From: Chryseobacterium gwangjuense
Lineage (GTDB): Bacteria; Bacteroidota; Bacteroidia; Flavobacteriales; Weeksellaceae
Assembly: GCF_021311115.1 (NCBI RefSeq)
Contig: NZ_JAJTNP010000002.1
Location: forward strand, 124,001-188,000
Length of the DNA stretch: 64,000 nucleotides
Direction: 5' to 3'
Part shown: in pieces, positions 1-9,339 of the stretch
Layout: the number at the start of each line of letters is the position of its first letter
Position numbering within the stretch: the first letter of the stretch is position 1
Notes under the pieces: model-generated
What the model saw: only the letters and a program-made list of their open reading frames with translations
Databases searched by the model: none
What the model was told of the DNA's origin: nothing
Program-made: the position numbers and the translations under genes

Positions 1-185
1 GTACAGCTTTCCTCTTGCCCTAAAACCGCAAACTCTACTCCTATTTTATTTAGGATTTTACAGAATGCTTTTGTTATCTTTTTGGCTCTGTCATCAAAAC
101 TTCCGGCACATCCTACCCAGAAAAGAACTTCCGGAGATTTGCCTTCCATTGCGTATTCGGCCATTGTTTTTATCGTGAAATCCAT
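1..185 (-). CDS. Fe-S oxidoreductase, CCG-domain type (3' part missing)
   Basis: Translation from the ATG at 185 begins [20 protein letters not shown] and continues with [16 protein letters not shown]. That matches the start of the cysteine-rich CCG-domain subunits found in heterodisulfide-reductase, LutA and glycolate-oxidase Fe-S proteins. Only about 61 codons are inside the window, so the second CCG motif and the C-terminus are not seen. It lies 84 bp downstream of the membrane 4Fe-4S protein on the same strand, as expected for a two-subunit electron-transfer module. The physiological electron donor and acceptor cannot be told from sequence. An in-frame ATG at codon 8 is an alternative start. 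Confidence 0.8.
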   Translation of the reverse strand, partial: MDFTIKTMAEYAMEGKSPEVLFWVGCAGSFDDRAKKITKAFCKILNKIGVEFAVLGQEESC

Positions 186-269
186 AGTAGTTTTCAAATT
201 TATCAATATAACAGTGCAACAGTTTACCAATGATTGTTACATCGTTACATTTTTACATTGTTAAATTAA

Positions 270-1595
270 TTAATCATTTGCCCAGTTCAGACGATCTGCT
301 TGATTGTATTGCCAAGGAGCTGCATTGTTTTCTACATTCGTCATCATCAGATTCAATTCCTGTGGTGCTGCAGATTGCTCCATTACCAAGAATCTTCTCA
401 TTTCAAAAATAATGGAAAGCGGATCTAATAACACAGGACATGCGTCTGTACAAGCATTACATGTAGTACAAGCCCAAAGCTCTTCCTTGGTAATATAATC
501 GTTCAACAATTTTTTACCATCGTCTACAAAACTTCCGTTCTTATCGATATTTCTCCCTACTTCTTCCAAACGATCTCTCGTTTTCATTAAAATCAATCTC
601 GGAGACAATTTTTTACCTGTAATATTTGCAGGACAAACTGAAGTACAACGGCCACATTCCGTACAAGAATAGGCGTTCAATAGCTGAACCTGATTTAAAT
701 CAAAAACATCTTCTGCTCCAAATTTTGAAGGAACTTCTGCTTCCCCTTCAGCCGGAGCTGCGTATGGATCTGCATTCGGATCCATCATTAATTTAATTTC
801 TTTGGTAACAGATTCTAAATTATTGAATTGTCCTTTCTTCTCTAAATTCGCATACCAAGTACTTGGGAAAGCTAAAATAATATGCAAATGCTTAGAATAA
901 TAAAGGTAGTTCATAAAGAATAAAATTCCTACAAAGTGAAACCACCAAGCTGCTTTTTCTGTAAAGAATAAGAATCCATCACCGAAATTGTTAAAGATAG
1001 GCGCTAAAAGTGTAGAACTGATAGGGAAACTTCCATGTTCAGGAAGCAATCCTCTTTGTTGAAGAACCCAATCCGCTGTATTCATCTTGAAGAAAGCCAT
1101 CATTAGGGCAAACTCAATAATCAAAATCCAGTTGGCATCTTGCTTTGGCCATCCGAAAAGTTCTTTCATCGTTAGTCTTTTCACTCCGTAAAAGTTTCTA
1201 CGGATAAAGAACACAACCACTCCAATCACTACTAAAAGTGCTAACACTTCTAAAGTAGCCGTAAAGAAATTATAAAGACCATGTCCGAATATGGATGATA
1301 AAAATCGATGTGTCCCGAATATCCCGTCAACAACAATTTCAACAAGTTCAATATTAATAATGACAAAACCTACATAAACAAAAAGGTGTAAAATACCTGC
1401 AACAGGACGTTTTACCATTTTACTCTGTCCCATCGCTACGCGAGCCATGGTTTCCCAGCGTTCCCCCTTTCGGTCACTTCTGTTGATCTCTTTTCCTAAT
1501 CTGATGTTTCTATATATCTTTTGCAGACTTTTCGCAAATAGTCCGAAACCTGCAATTAATAAAATCAGAAAAATAATATTATCGATATATTGCAT
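270..1595 (-). CDS. Membrane-bound (4Fe-4S) dicluster protein, HdrD/GlpC-like
   Basis: 441 aa. The N-terminal two thirds carries several hydrophobic helices (first at about residues 5-22, others near 65-90, 110-135, 155-175 and 215-235), resembling a cytochrome-b-like or NarI-like membrane anchor. The C-terminal part has two ferredoxin-type motifs, with cysteines 311/314/317/321 and 376/379/382/386, each followed by Pro. It probably passes electrons between the membrane quinone pool and the downstream CCG-domain subunit. The MCE gene ends 8 bp upstream, so these genes are likely co-transcribed. The fold and cluster motifs are clear; the substrate is unknown. Confidence 0.85.
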   Translation of the reverse strand: MQYIDNIIFLILLIAGFGLFAKSLQKIYRNIRLGKEINRSDRKGERWETMARVAMGQSKMVKRPVAGILHLFVYVGFVIINIELVEIVVDGIFGTHRFLSSIFGHGLYNFFTATLEVLALLVVIGVVVFFIRRNFYGVKRLTMKELFGWPKQDANWILIIEFALMMAFFKMNTADWVLQQRGLLPEHGSFPISSTLLAPIFNNFGDGFLFFTEKAAWWFHFVGILFFMNYLYYSKHLHIILAFPSTWYANLEKKGQFNNLESVTKEIKLMMDPNADPYAAPAEGEAEVPSKFGAEDVFDLNQVQLLNAYSCTECGRCTSVCPANITGKKLSPRLILMKTRDRLEEVGRNIDKNGSFVDDGKKLLNDYITKEELWACTTCNACTDACPVLLDPLSIIFEMRRFLVMEQSAAPQELNLMMTNVENNAAPWQYNQADRLNWAND

Positions 1596-1603
1596 GGTAA
1601 GTT

Positions 1604-2554
1604 TTAGTTTTTATTATTCTTTCCGAAAACAGAGAAGTTAATATATCTTTTCGGGTTTGCTTTCATATCTTCTATTAAAGCATTCAGGTTAGTAGAAGCA
1701 GAATTCAGATTGTTGTACAACTGCTCGTCTTTCATTAATTTACCTAAACTTCCTTGCCCTTTATCAATACCTCCGATTACTTGGTTCAACTGTCCAACTG
1801 TTGCATCCAAATTTGCAATCGTTGCGTTCAGTTTTTTAGTATCAATGCTTTCTGCTAGATTCCCGTATTTATCTAAAGTCGTTTTACCACTTTTCATGGT
1901 AACGCTTGCTTCATCTAATACTTTCTGAAGTTTCGGATCATTGTTTCCAACAAGAGTATTTACACTTCCTGCTGTTGTTTGCAATGCACCAACTGTTTTA
2001 TTAAGATTTGCCAATAATGCTCTGATTTCGGCTCTGTTTTGGTCATCAACAATTTTATTTGCATTTGACATTAAAGAATCAACTCTGTACAAAACAGTCT
2101 GCAGCTGATCTTTTACAGGTCCTACCTGAGAAGAAAGACTTCCCATCATTCCCAGTTTGAAAGCTCCTTTCAAGGTATCTCCATCTTTTGCAGTAGGTCC
2201 ACCATACATTAAATTCACTCTCATTTCTTTTCCTGACATTAAACCCGGTTCAAAAATCTCCAGTGTTGAGTTTTTTGAAAATTCAAAACTATTATCAACC
2301 GTAATTTTAACGATGAAATTAATTTGTCCTGTTTTCGTTGTTTGAGGAATGATTTTATCGACCTGTCCCACTTTCAAACCATTAATGGAAACTGGCGAAG
2401 ATTGAGCTAAACCTTCTACATTATCATATTTTGCGTAAAATATATTATCGGTAGTAAAAAGACTTCTGCCTTTCATGAATTGAAATAATACGACAAAGCC
2501 TACGATAGCTAAAAGCGCGATAACACCTGCTTTTAATTCTTTACTGAACTTCAC
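1604..2554 (-). CDS. MCE (MlaD-type) family lipid-transport protein
   Basis: 316 aa. A single N-terminal anchor helix (about residues 9-28) is followed by the MCE core (about 37-115; GLAQSSPVSINGLKVGQVDKI is characteristic, here shortened by the stop of a beta-barrel) and a long helical C-terminal region (about 125-300) rich in Asn, Leu and Thr. MCE proteins form periplasmic hexamers that shuttle phospholipids and work with a MlaE/MlaF-type ABC transporter. Here the MlaE and MlaF homologues are about 16 kb away (18870-20437). A terminator hairpin lies between this gene and the ppiD-like gene upstream, so it probably has its own promoter in the 127-bp gap. Confidence 0.88.
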   Translation of the reverse strand: MKFSKELKAGVIALLAIVGFVVLFQFMKGRSLFTTDNIFYAKYDNVEGLAQSSPVSINGLKVGQVDKIIPQTTKTGQINFIVKITVDNSFEFSKNSTLEIFEPGLMSGKEMRVNLMYGGPTAKDGDTLKGAFKLGMMGSLSSQVGPVKDQLQTVLYRVDSLMSNANKIVDDQNRAEIRALLANLNKTVGALQTTAGSVNTLVGNNDPKLQKVLDEASVTMKSGKTTLDKYGNLAESIDTKKLNATIANLDATVGQLNQVIGGIDKGQGSLGKLMKDEQLYNNLNSASTNLNALIEDMKANPKRYINFSVFGKNNKN

Positions 2555-2632
2555 TTGCTAATTTTTTCTAATGAGCAAATATACTACATTTTAAATTAAT
2601 GTTTTCGTTTATTGCTCTGCTTTAAATACAAA

Positions 2633-2660
2633 AAAGACGGCAATTGTTATTGCCGTCTTT
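2633..2660 (-). terminator. Terminator of the ppiD-like gene
   Basis: A perfect 12-bp stem (AAAGACGGCAAT / ATTGCCGTCTTT) with a 4-nt loop and A/T-rich flanks, 22 bp past the stop codon of the 713-aa gene. It separates that gene from the MCE gene. Confidence 0.85.
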
Positions 2661-2681
2661 ATATTTTTTATTGAGGAGTTT

Positions 2682-4823
2682 TTATTGTTGAGTTCCTACT
2701 TTATTCCAGATTTCGATTCTGTAATCTTCGATATCTGCATTATCTTGTAAGCTCTTCATCCAACCTTGTCCAAACATTCCTGCATTTCTTTGAGTTACAG
2801 ACTCTGTGAACTGCTTCACGTCTCCAGGTTGTTTGTTTACTGTTTCGTTCTTTTTAATCAAAACATAAACTCCCGTTCCTCCTTCAATTGGATTAGAGAT
2901 TTTTCCTTTAGCAACACCAAATGCAGCTCCTGCAACTTTAGGCTCCATAGCTCCTGCAACAGAAGGGCTTAAAAGGTTCACCTGAGCAGACTGTTTTGTT
3001 GTTCCAAATTGTTTAGCAATCTGATCCAAATTACCTGCTTTACCGATTTTCTCAGCAATTTGTTTTGCAGCCAATTTGTTTTTAACAACCACTTCGATCT
3101 GATCTCTTACCGACTCAGCATCAGCAAGACCTTTCTCTTGTTTTCCGTTTAAGTAAACAACAATTTTATCTCCTGTTCCGTCTACTGTAAAGAATTCAGT
3201 ATCTCCTTTCTCTCTTTTCTTATCAAAAGCCCAAGCCAAAATCTCTCCGTCTTTATCTGTTCCTAATCCTTGAAGCTGACCGTCAAATCTTTTCGCTTGT
3301 TTAGGATTGGAGAATTGATAGTTTCCTTTCTTAGCAATATTCACGAAATCGTTGAAAGACTTCCCTTGAACTTGCTGAATAAATCTTCTTGCTTTTTTAT
3401 CTGTTTCTGCTTCTGTAGCATCAGAAGGCTTAATCGCTTTTACTAAATGAGCCACTTTATAACCCATTGCTCCTGATTTTTTATCATCTACACTGATAAT
3501 ATGGAAACCGAAAGATGTTTCAGCTAAACCGATATCTCCTTTTGCGTGAGATGCCAAAAAGCTTAAATATCCTGGAGCAAATGGAGAAGTTGGTGTTGTC
3601 CAACCCACACTTCCGCCTCTTTCAGCAGCACCCGGTTCGTCAGAAAGTTTTAAATCTTCTTTAAATTTCGCAGGGTTTCCTTTTACTTCTGCTAAAATCT
3701 TTTCTGCAATACTTTTAGCTTCTTCTTTTGTTCTTGTAGCTGTAGATCTTTCTGCACCTTTATAAGCGATCAAAATATGACTAGACATTGTAGAGTCTGA
3801 AGCTTTTTTATCTAAAAGTTTAGAAGCTACGTATACATTTTGCTCTTTGTAAGGCCCGAAAGTCTGTCCAACAGCAGCAGTTGCTACTTGACCCTGAATA
3901 GCTTGTGGCAACTGATTTGCCGGCACATATTGGTTATTGAATGGCATATCAGAGTTTGCCATTACAAACATAGAGTCATTCTTTGTATTCTGGAAGTTTT
4001 CAGTTCCTCCGCTTGCATCAGTACCTGCTGAGAATAATTTTGTAATCTCTTTCTGAACAGCTGCATCATCAGCCGCACTTGGCTGTGAAGGGAAATACAC
4101 AACTCCTAAGTTTCTGCTAGCTTCCGCTTTGAACATTACAGGGTGTTGTTTGATATAATTCGCTAAATCTTCTGTACTTACGTTAATTTTAGTTTTTTGA
4201 AGATAAGCAGTATAATCAACCTTTACAAAATCAATATCTGCAAGCTGATCTCTTTCCTTCATCAATTCTTCAGCTTCTTTTTTACCTGTAGTAATACCTG
4301 CTGAAACATTTGCGAACACTTGTCTGGCCATTAGTCTATACTCAATAGCTTTTCTTGTTTTCAACCATTGATTATAACCTTCCGGGCTCATGTTTTTCAT
4401 GTCCTCTATTTGTTTTTTAAGCTCCTGAGTCTTAAAATTACCTTTCTCATCAAAGAATTGCTGATTTTGAGCAAACATTTGATCATACTGAAGCTGATTC
4501 CAGAAATACTCTTCTGTCATCGAGAAACCTAGCTTCTCAAATTGCTGCTTAATCAATTTAGACTGAACCAACAATTGCCAAGCCTGCTCTTCAAGACCAT
4601 TTTTTGGCTGACCTTGTTGCTCCGCCTGCTGTTGTAATACAAAAAGCTGGTCATTAAACTCTTCACGAGTTATTTTTTCACCATTTACTTTTCCTAAAAC
4701 ATCCGGATTTTTACCAAACACCTTATCAATACTGTCCGGGTTTACCAAAAACGCCAAAAGCGCCAATGCAATTACTCCCATCAAAAGCCAAGGTCTACTC
4801 CTAATCTGTCCTAAAATTGCCAT
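2682..4823 (-). CDS. ppiD: Peptidylprolyl isomerase / periplasmic folding factor, PpiD-like
   Basis: 713 aa. One N-terminal membrane helix (about residues 12-28) is followed by a SurA_N-type chaperone region (about 35-180), a parvulin rotamase domain (about 345-450, starting SHILIAYKG and ending GFHIISVDDK), and a second PPIase-like/C-terminal chaperone region. This is the layout of membrane-anchored PpiD, which sits in the inner membrane with its domains in the periplasm and helps newly secreted proteins fold. The length is typical for Bacteroidota homologues. It is monocistronic, with a terminator behind it and 259 bp to the divergent lon gene. Confidence 0.88.
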   Translation of the reverse strand: MAILGQIRSRPWLLMGVIALALLAFLVNPDSIDKVFGKNPDVLGKVNGEKITREEFNDQLFVLQQQAEQQGQPKNGLEEQAWQLLVQSKLIKQQFEKLGFSMTEEYFWNQLQYDQMFAQNQQFFDEKGNFKTQELKKQIEDMKNMSPEGYNQWLKTRKAIEYRLMARQVFANVSAGITTGKKEAEELMKERDQLADIDFVKVDYTAYLQKTKINVSTEDLANYIKQHPVMFKAEASRNLGVVYFPSQPSAADDAAVQKEITKLFSAGTDASGGTENFQNTKNDSMFVMANSDMPFNNQYVPANQLPQAIQGQVATAAVGQTFGPYKEQNVYVASKLLDKKASDSTMSSHILIAYKGAERSTATRTKEEAKSIAEKILAEVKGNPAKFKEDLKLSDEPGAAERGGSVGWTTPTSPFAPGYLSFLASHAKGDIGLAETSFGFHIISVDDKKSGAMGYKVAHLVKAIKPSDATEAETDKKARRFIQQVQGKSFNDFVNIAKKGNYQFSNPKQAKRFDGQLQGLGTDKDGEILAWAFDKKREKGDTEFFTVDGTGDKIVVYLNGKQEKGLADAESVRDQIEVVVKNKLAAKQIAEKIGKAGNLDQIAKQFGTTKQSAQVNLLSPSVAGAMEPKVAGAAFGVAKGKISNPIEGGTGVYVLIKKNETVNKQPGDVKQFTESVTQRNAGMFGQGWMKSLQDNADIEDYRIEIWNKVGTQQ

Positions 4824-5082
4824 TTTATATATTATAGTTTTTTATCAGTTTGCGAAAATACACATTTTTAAGAAATTACAGAAATCTAAGTTCTTTTTTT
4901 AATTTTTAAAATGAAAATTTTACAAAAAAGGAAATTTTGACCGCATTTTTTCACAAAAAACAAATGGCATAAGTATTGTGCCTTTTACAGTAACGTCCTA
5001 TATTATATGTTTTCAAAGTATATTACAGGATATTAGTTTAACGATTTAACATAAAAATGACAATTTGTCATTCAATATAATT

Positions 5083-7488
5083 ATGATAGAATTCGAAGAT
5101 ATGAGTTTAGAAGAAATGATCGGTGATGGATTTGATATTGTAGCTGAAGAGATCAATCTTTCTGATCTTTCTGAGACAGAAAAAAATTCCGGACAAAAAA
5201 TATTCCCTATACTTCCCGTAAGAAACATGGTGATGTTCCCTAATGTTGTAATTCCTATTACAGCAGGAAGAAAAACATCTATCCAGCTTCTTGAAGAAGC
5301 ACAAAAAAACGGAGATTTTATCGGGATTGTAAGTCAAAAAAATTCGGAACTTGAATCGCCGACTGAAAAGGATTTTTATCATACAGGTACATTAGCGAAA
5401 ATCATTAAAATCATAAAGCTTCCCGAAGGTAATATTACAGCAATTACCAAAGGATTCCACAGATTTAAGATAAAAAAAATGATTGAGGCTCAACCTTATT
5501 TCAAAGCTGAAATTTCTAAATTAAAGGATTCAAAACCTAAAAACAAGGAAGAATATGAGGCATTGCTGGAAAACGTTAAAGATCTTGCTTTAAAAATCAT
5601 TGAGCTGGATCCTAATATTCCGAATGCGGCGAATTTTGCGATAAAAAACATTGGAAACAATGATGATCTGTTAAATTTCATTTGCACCAACGCTAGTTTT
5701 CCATCTGTTGAAAAGCAAAAACTGCTTGAAGAGAAAAATCTGATGGCAAGAGCCAACAAGTGCTATGAATTGATGCATGAAGATTTCAGAAAACTGGAAT
5801 TGAGAAATCAGATTCATCAAAAAACTTCAAAAGATCTTGACAAACAACAGAGAGAATACTTTCTAAATCAACAAATTAGAACCATTCAGGAAGAATTGGG
5901 TGGCGGTCCGGAAAGTGATGTTGAAGATCTTATCGCGAAAGCAAGAAAGAAAACATGGAGCATAGAGGTTGAAGAGCATTTCCAAAAGGAAATCAGCCGA
6001 TTGCAGCGCCAGAATCCTAATTCACCTGATTATAATGTTCAGAGAAATTATCTGGATTTCTTCACAGATCTTCCCTGGGAAACCTACACCAAAGATGTTT
6101 TTGATATTGCCAAAGCTGAGAAAATTTTAGATAAGGCTCACTTCGGACTGGAAGATATCAAAAAAAGAATTTTGGAGCACATGGCTGTTTTAAAACTCAA
6201 AAACAACATGAAATCTCCTATTCTATTATTGGTAGGACCTCCGGGAGTAGGTAAAACCTCTTTAGGAAAATCTATTGCAGATGCATTGGGAAGAAAATAC
6301 GTAAGACTTTCTTTAGGCGGGCTTCACGACGAAAGTGAAATCCGTGGACACAGAAAAACCTATATCGGTGCGATGGCGGGAAGAATCCTGCAATCGATCA
6401 AGAAATCAGGAACTTCCAATCCTGTAATTGTTTTGGATGAGATGGATAAAATCGGACAGGGTTTACACGGTGACCCAAGTTCAGCGCTTTTAGAAGTCCT
6501 TGATCCTGAACAAAATAAATCTTTCTATGATAATTTCTTAGAAATGGGTTATGATTTGTCTAAAGTAATGTTCATTGCAACCGCAAACTCATTATCAAGC
6601 ATTCAAACGCCACTATTGGACAGAACTGAAATCATCCAGATTGCAGGGTATACCTTGGAGGAAAAAATCGAGATTGCTAAAAGACATTTAATCAAGAAGC
6701 AACAAGACGAAAACGGTTTGGATTCAAAATCATTCAAACTTGGAAATGCGGAATTAAAACATATTATAGAAGCTCACACTTCAGAAAGCGGTGTAAGAAC
6801 TTTAGAAAAAAGAATTGCTTCTATTGCACGTTGGGTTGCTTTACAAACCGCTTTGGCAAAAGAATATGATTCTAAAATCTCTCTTGAAAAAGTAGACGAA
6901 ATTTTAGGAGTTCCAAGACCAAAAAGTTTATCGGAAATCACTGGGGTTCCTGGAGTTGTAACAGGACTGGCGTGGACAAGTGTTGGCGGAGATATTTTAT
7001 TCATTGAAAGTATTTTAAGTAACGGAAAAGGAGCTTTAACCATGACCGGAAACTTAGGAACAGTCATGAAAGAATCTGCAACAATTGCTTTGGAATATAT
7101 TAAAGCAAAACATGATGAATTAGGAATTTCTCAGGAAGATATTGAAAAGCATAACATTCACGTTCACGTTCCGGAAGGTGCCACTCCAAAAGACGGACCT
7201 TCTGCCGGTATCGCGATGCTGACTTCAATGGTTTCGTCATTTAAAAATAAAAAAGTAAAACCTCATCTTGCAATGACGGGTGAAATTACTTTAAGAGGAA
7301 AAGTACTTCCTGTTGGAGGAATTAAAGAAAAACTTCTTGCTGCAACAAGAGCGGGAATTAAAGATGTGATTCTTTGTGAAGCCAACAGAAAAGATGTTGA
7401 GGAAATCAAAAAAGATTATCTAAAAAATCTTAAAGTCCACTATGTCAACAGAATGGAAGAGGTAATCGATATTGCAATCGAAAAATAA
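5083..7488 (+). CDS. lon: ATP-dependent endopeptidase La (Lon)
   Basis: 801 aa from the ATG at 5083. A TTG six codons upstream would also be in frame, but the product then starts with a non-conserved SFNII stretch, so I chose the ATG. The order is a Lon N-terminal substrate domain (about residues 40-240), a helical linker, an AAA+ ATPase with Walker [10 protein letters not shown], and a C-terminal serine protease domain with Ser707 in KDGPSAG and the catalytic Lys at about 750 in GGIKEK. It degrades misfolded and regulatory proteins in the cytoplasm. The acidic leader of about 30 residues before the LPVRN motif is common in Bacteroidota Lon. It is monocistronic, with a hairpin after the stop. 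Confidence 0.97.
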   Translation: MIEFEDMSLEEMIGDGFDIVAEEINLSDLSETEKNSGQKIFPILPVRNMVMFPNVVIPITAGRKTSIQLLEEAQKNGDFIGIVSQKNSELESPTEKDFYHTGTLAKIIKIIKLPEGNITAITKGFHRFKIKKMIEAQPYFKAEISKLKDSKPKNKEEYEALLENVKDLALKIIELDPNIPNAANFAIKNIGNNDDLLNFICTNASFPSVEKQKLLEEKNLMARANKCYELMHEDFRKLELRNQIHQKTSKDLDKQQREYFLNQQIRTIQEELGGGPESDVEDLIAKARKKTWSIEVEEHFQKEISRLQRQNPNSPDYNVQRNYLDFFTDLPWETYTKDVFDIAKAEKILDKAHFGLEDIKKRILEHMAVLKLKNNMKSPILLLVGPPGVGKTSLGKSIADALGRKYVRLSLGGLHDESEIRGHRKTYIGAMAGRILQSIKKSGTSNPVIVLDEMDKIGQGLHGDPSSALLEVLDPEQNKSFYDNFLEMGYDLSKVMFIATANSLSSIQTPLLDRTEIIQIAGYTLEEKIEIAKRHLIKKQQDENGLDSKSFKLGNAELKHIIEAHTSESGVRTLEKRIASIARWVALQTALAKEYDSKISLEKVDEILGVPRPKSLSEITGVPGVVTGLAWTSVGGDILFIESILSNGKGALTMTGNLGTVMKESATIALEYIKAKHDELGISQEDIEKHNIHVHVPEGATPKDGPSAGIAMLTSMVSSFKNKKVKPHLAMTGEITLRGKVLPVGGIKEKLLAATRAGIKDVILCEANRKDVEEIKKDYLKNLKVHYVNRMEEVIDIAIEK

Positions 7489-7520
7489 TCAGCATACATA
7501 TTAACATTCTCAATACAAAG

Positions 7521-7552
7521 AAAACACGTTTCAGATTTCTGGGACGTGTTTT
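7521..7552 (+). terminator. Terminator of lon
   Basis: A 9-bp stem (AAAACACGT / ACGTGTTTT) enclosing a second short TCAG/CTGG pairing, followed by T-rich sequence, 32 bp after the lon stop. Confidence 0.7.
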
Positions 7553-7619
7553 TGATTTATATGCAAATCGTTCATTATTCAAAGTGTTTTCTTAACTTTA
7601 TACAGCAGATTTTGAAATT

Positions 7620-8726
7620 ATGAACTTTCTCAGACTTCCATTTCTTATTAAATTCACTCTTGTAATCATTTCCTTGATCGGAATTGGCTACATTTTAGCT
7701 TTAGGACAGAGCATTTTAGCTCCATTTTTTTTAGCATTTTTAATGGCAATGCTGTTTTTACCCTTTGCCACTTTTTTAGAAAGGAAGCTCCGATTTCCCA
7801 GATCACTTTCCACAATGACCTCAGTATTCATCATGTTGATTTTCTTAAGTGGAATGATTTATTTTTTCGGATCGCAATTATCCACTTTCAGTAAAGACAT
7901 TCCTCATCTTAGAGATCAGTTCATTAGTGTTTTTGACAATCTTCAGCATTGGGTTTCAAGAACTTTCAACATCAAAATCAACGATCAGCTCGATTATATT
8001 GATCAGGGATTAAGTAAACTTCTTTCTTCTTCAGGATTGATTTTAGGATTCACTTTGAGTGTGTTCTCAACAGGGTTTGCCTTTATTCTGTTCTTCGTAT
8101 TATTTTTCATTTTCATTTTGAACTACAGAAGGATTTTAAACAACTTCATCGTAGCGGTTTTTAGTGAAAAACATAAAACAAGTGTTCAGGAAGTGGTAAC
8201 ACAAGTAAGAATAATGACCAAAAAATACATTATTGGGCTATGTCTTCAGGTATTTATTGTTTCTATCCTTACTTCCATTGTTCTTGCTGTCTTAGGTGTA
8301 AAATATGCTGTTCTTCTTGCCGTTCTTACCGGATTACTCAATGTAATTCCTTATCTGGGAATTTGTATTTCCTTGGTAATTTCCTGTTTCATTGCATTTG
8401 CAACCGGAACACCATCTACCTGTATTTATGTCATAATCGGCTATATTGCCGTTCATATTATTGATGGAAATATTGTTTTGCCGTTTGTAGTAGGTTCAAA
8501 AGTGAAGATCAACGCCCTATTTTCATTTTTAGGAATTATCATCGGAGAACATCTTTGGGGAATTGCCGGAATGTTTTTGTGTATTCCTGCCATCGCCATC
8601 ATAAAAATAATCTTTGAGAGAGTGGATGGTCTTCAACCTTGGGGAAAATTGCTCGGAGAAGAGCAAAGACCTCATAAAAAGAAATATAAAATTTCGAAAA
8701 ACATCACACTGGAAGAAAAGGATTGA
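7620..8726 (+). CDS. AI-2E family transporter (PerM/YdiK-like)
   Basis: 368 aa polytopic inner-membrane protein. Two or three N-terminal helices (about residues 10-85) are followed by a soluble segment (about 90-140) and a block of five hydrophobic helices (about 140-325), ending in a basic tail. The GLLNVIPYLGI and IHIIDGN-type segments are typical of the AI-2E/UPF0118 family. Members include TqsA (AI-2 export) and Na+/H+ antiporter-like proteins, so the cargo cannot be assigned. Single gene. Confidence 0.87.
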   Translation: MNFLRLPFLIKFTLVIISLIGIGYILALGQSILAPFFLAFLMAMLFLPFATFLERKLRFPRSLSTMTSVFIMLIFLSGMIYFFGSQLSTFSKDIPHLRDQFISVFDNLQHWVSRTFNIKINDQLDYIDQGLSKLLSSSGLILGFTLSVFSTGFAFILFFVLFFIFILNYRRILNNFIVAVFSEKHKTSVQEVVTQVRIMTKKYIIGLCLQVFIVSILTSIVLAVLGVKYAVLLAVLTGLLNVIPYLGICISLVISCFIAFATGTPSTCIYVIIGYIAVHIIDGNIVLPFVVGSKVKINALFSFLGIIIGEHLWGIAGMFLCIPAIAIIKIIFERVDGLQPWGKLLGEEQRPHKKKYKISKNITLEEKD

Positions 8727-8732
8727 CGTGTC

Positions 8733-8762
8733 ATGAGTAATGGGTAATCGGCAATGAGTAAT
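8733..8762. repeat. Short direct repeat remnant
   Basis: The 9-mer ATGAGTAAT occurs twice 21 bp apart, with a similar ATGGGTAAT-like unit between. This GTAAT-rich sequence resembles decayed intergenic repeats seen in flavobacterial genomes. No function is apparent. Confidence 0.4.
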
Positions 8763-8861
8763 AAGTCAAATCCCTCAATAATTTTTTATTAAGTTTAAAA
8801 ACTATCTTATTTTTAATCAATAGATTACAATTTTATTTAACTTTAATAAAAATAAAAACTC

Positions 8862-9239
8862 ATGAAAGTTATAAAATTCATTCTGTCTTTACTTTTCGGA
8901 TTAATGTTCATTAATGCCGGATTAAACAAATTCTTCAATTATATACCCATGGAAAAACCAACTCCTGAGCAAATGAAACTTTTTGCCGCATTCGGAGAAA
9001 TTCATTGGCTGATGCCATTGGTAGGATTGGTAGAGGTTGTTGGAGGATTATTATTTATTTTTCCAAAAACAAGAGCATTAGGCGCTATTGTCATACTTCC
9101 TGTAATGGTAGGAATCGTTGTTCATGTTTTCACAATGGATAAATCTCCAATGGGAATGTCAATTGCCGGAGTTCTTTTCCTGATCAATCTTTGGATGATT
9201 ATTGATAACAAAGAAAAATATAAAGCTTTAGTAAGCTGA
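8862..9239 (+). CDS. DoxX family membrane protein
   Basis: 125 aa with four predicted transmembrane helices (about residues 3-22, 47-65, 70-90 and 95-115). The GLNKFFNYIP start and the GLVEVVGGLLFIFPKTRALGA core, here split by position, are typical of DoxX/DoxD-like proteins. Family members are linked to thiosulfate:quinone oxidoreductase or redox stress in other bacteria. No partner is next door, so the role is open. It converges on the acyl-CoA dehydrogenase. Confidence 0.85.
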   Translation: MKVIKFILSLLFGLMFINAGLNKFFNYIPMEKPTPEQMKLFAAFGEIHWLMPLVGLVEVVGGLLFIFPKTRALGAIVILPVMVGIVVHVFTMDKSPMGMSIAGVLFLINLWMIIDNKEKYKALVS

Positions 9240-9245
9240 TCAAAA

Positions 9246-9323
9246 AGTGAATGGTCAATTCTGAATTCGCTTTGCTTGTCAATTTTTAAATTCACTTGCG
9301 TAGCAAAATTCACAATTGACCAT
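9246..9323. repeat. Inverted repeat between convergent genes
   Basis: The left arm from 9251 (ATGGTCAATTCTGAATTCGC) and the right arm ending at 9323 (its complement carries ATGGTCAATTGTGAATT) pair with one mismatch over the first 17 bases, then loosely over about 10 more. The sequence AGTGAATGGTCAAT of the left arm recurs at 24030-24043 upstream of meaB, so this is a dispersed element. It may double as a bidirectional terminator for doxX and the acyl-CoA dehydrogenase. Confidence 0.6.
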
Positions 9324-9339
9324 TGACAATAAATTAAAA

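Noticed and set aside
5065..5082. TTG start for lon
   Set aside because: The six added residues are not conserved-looking and an ATG follows; the ATG at 5083 was chosen.
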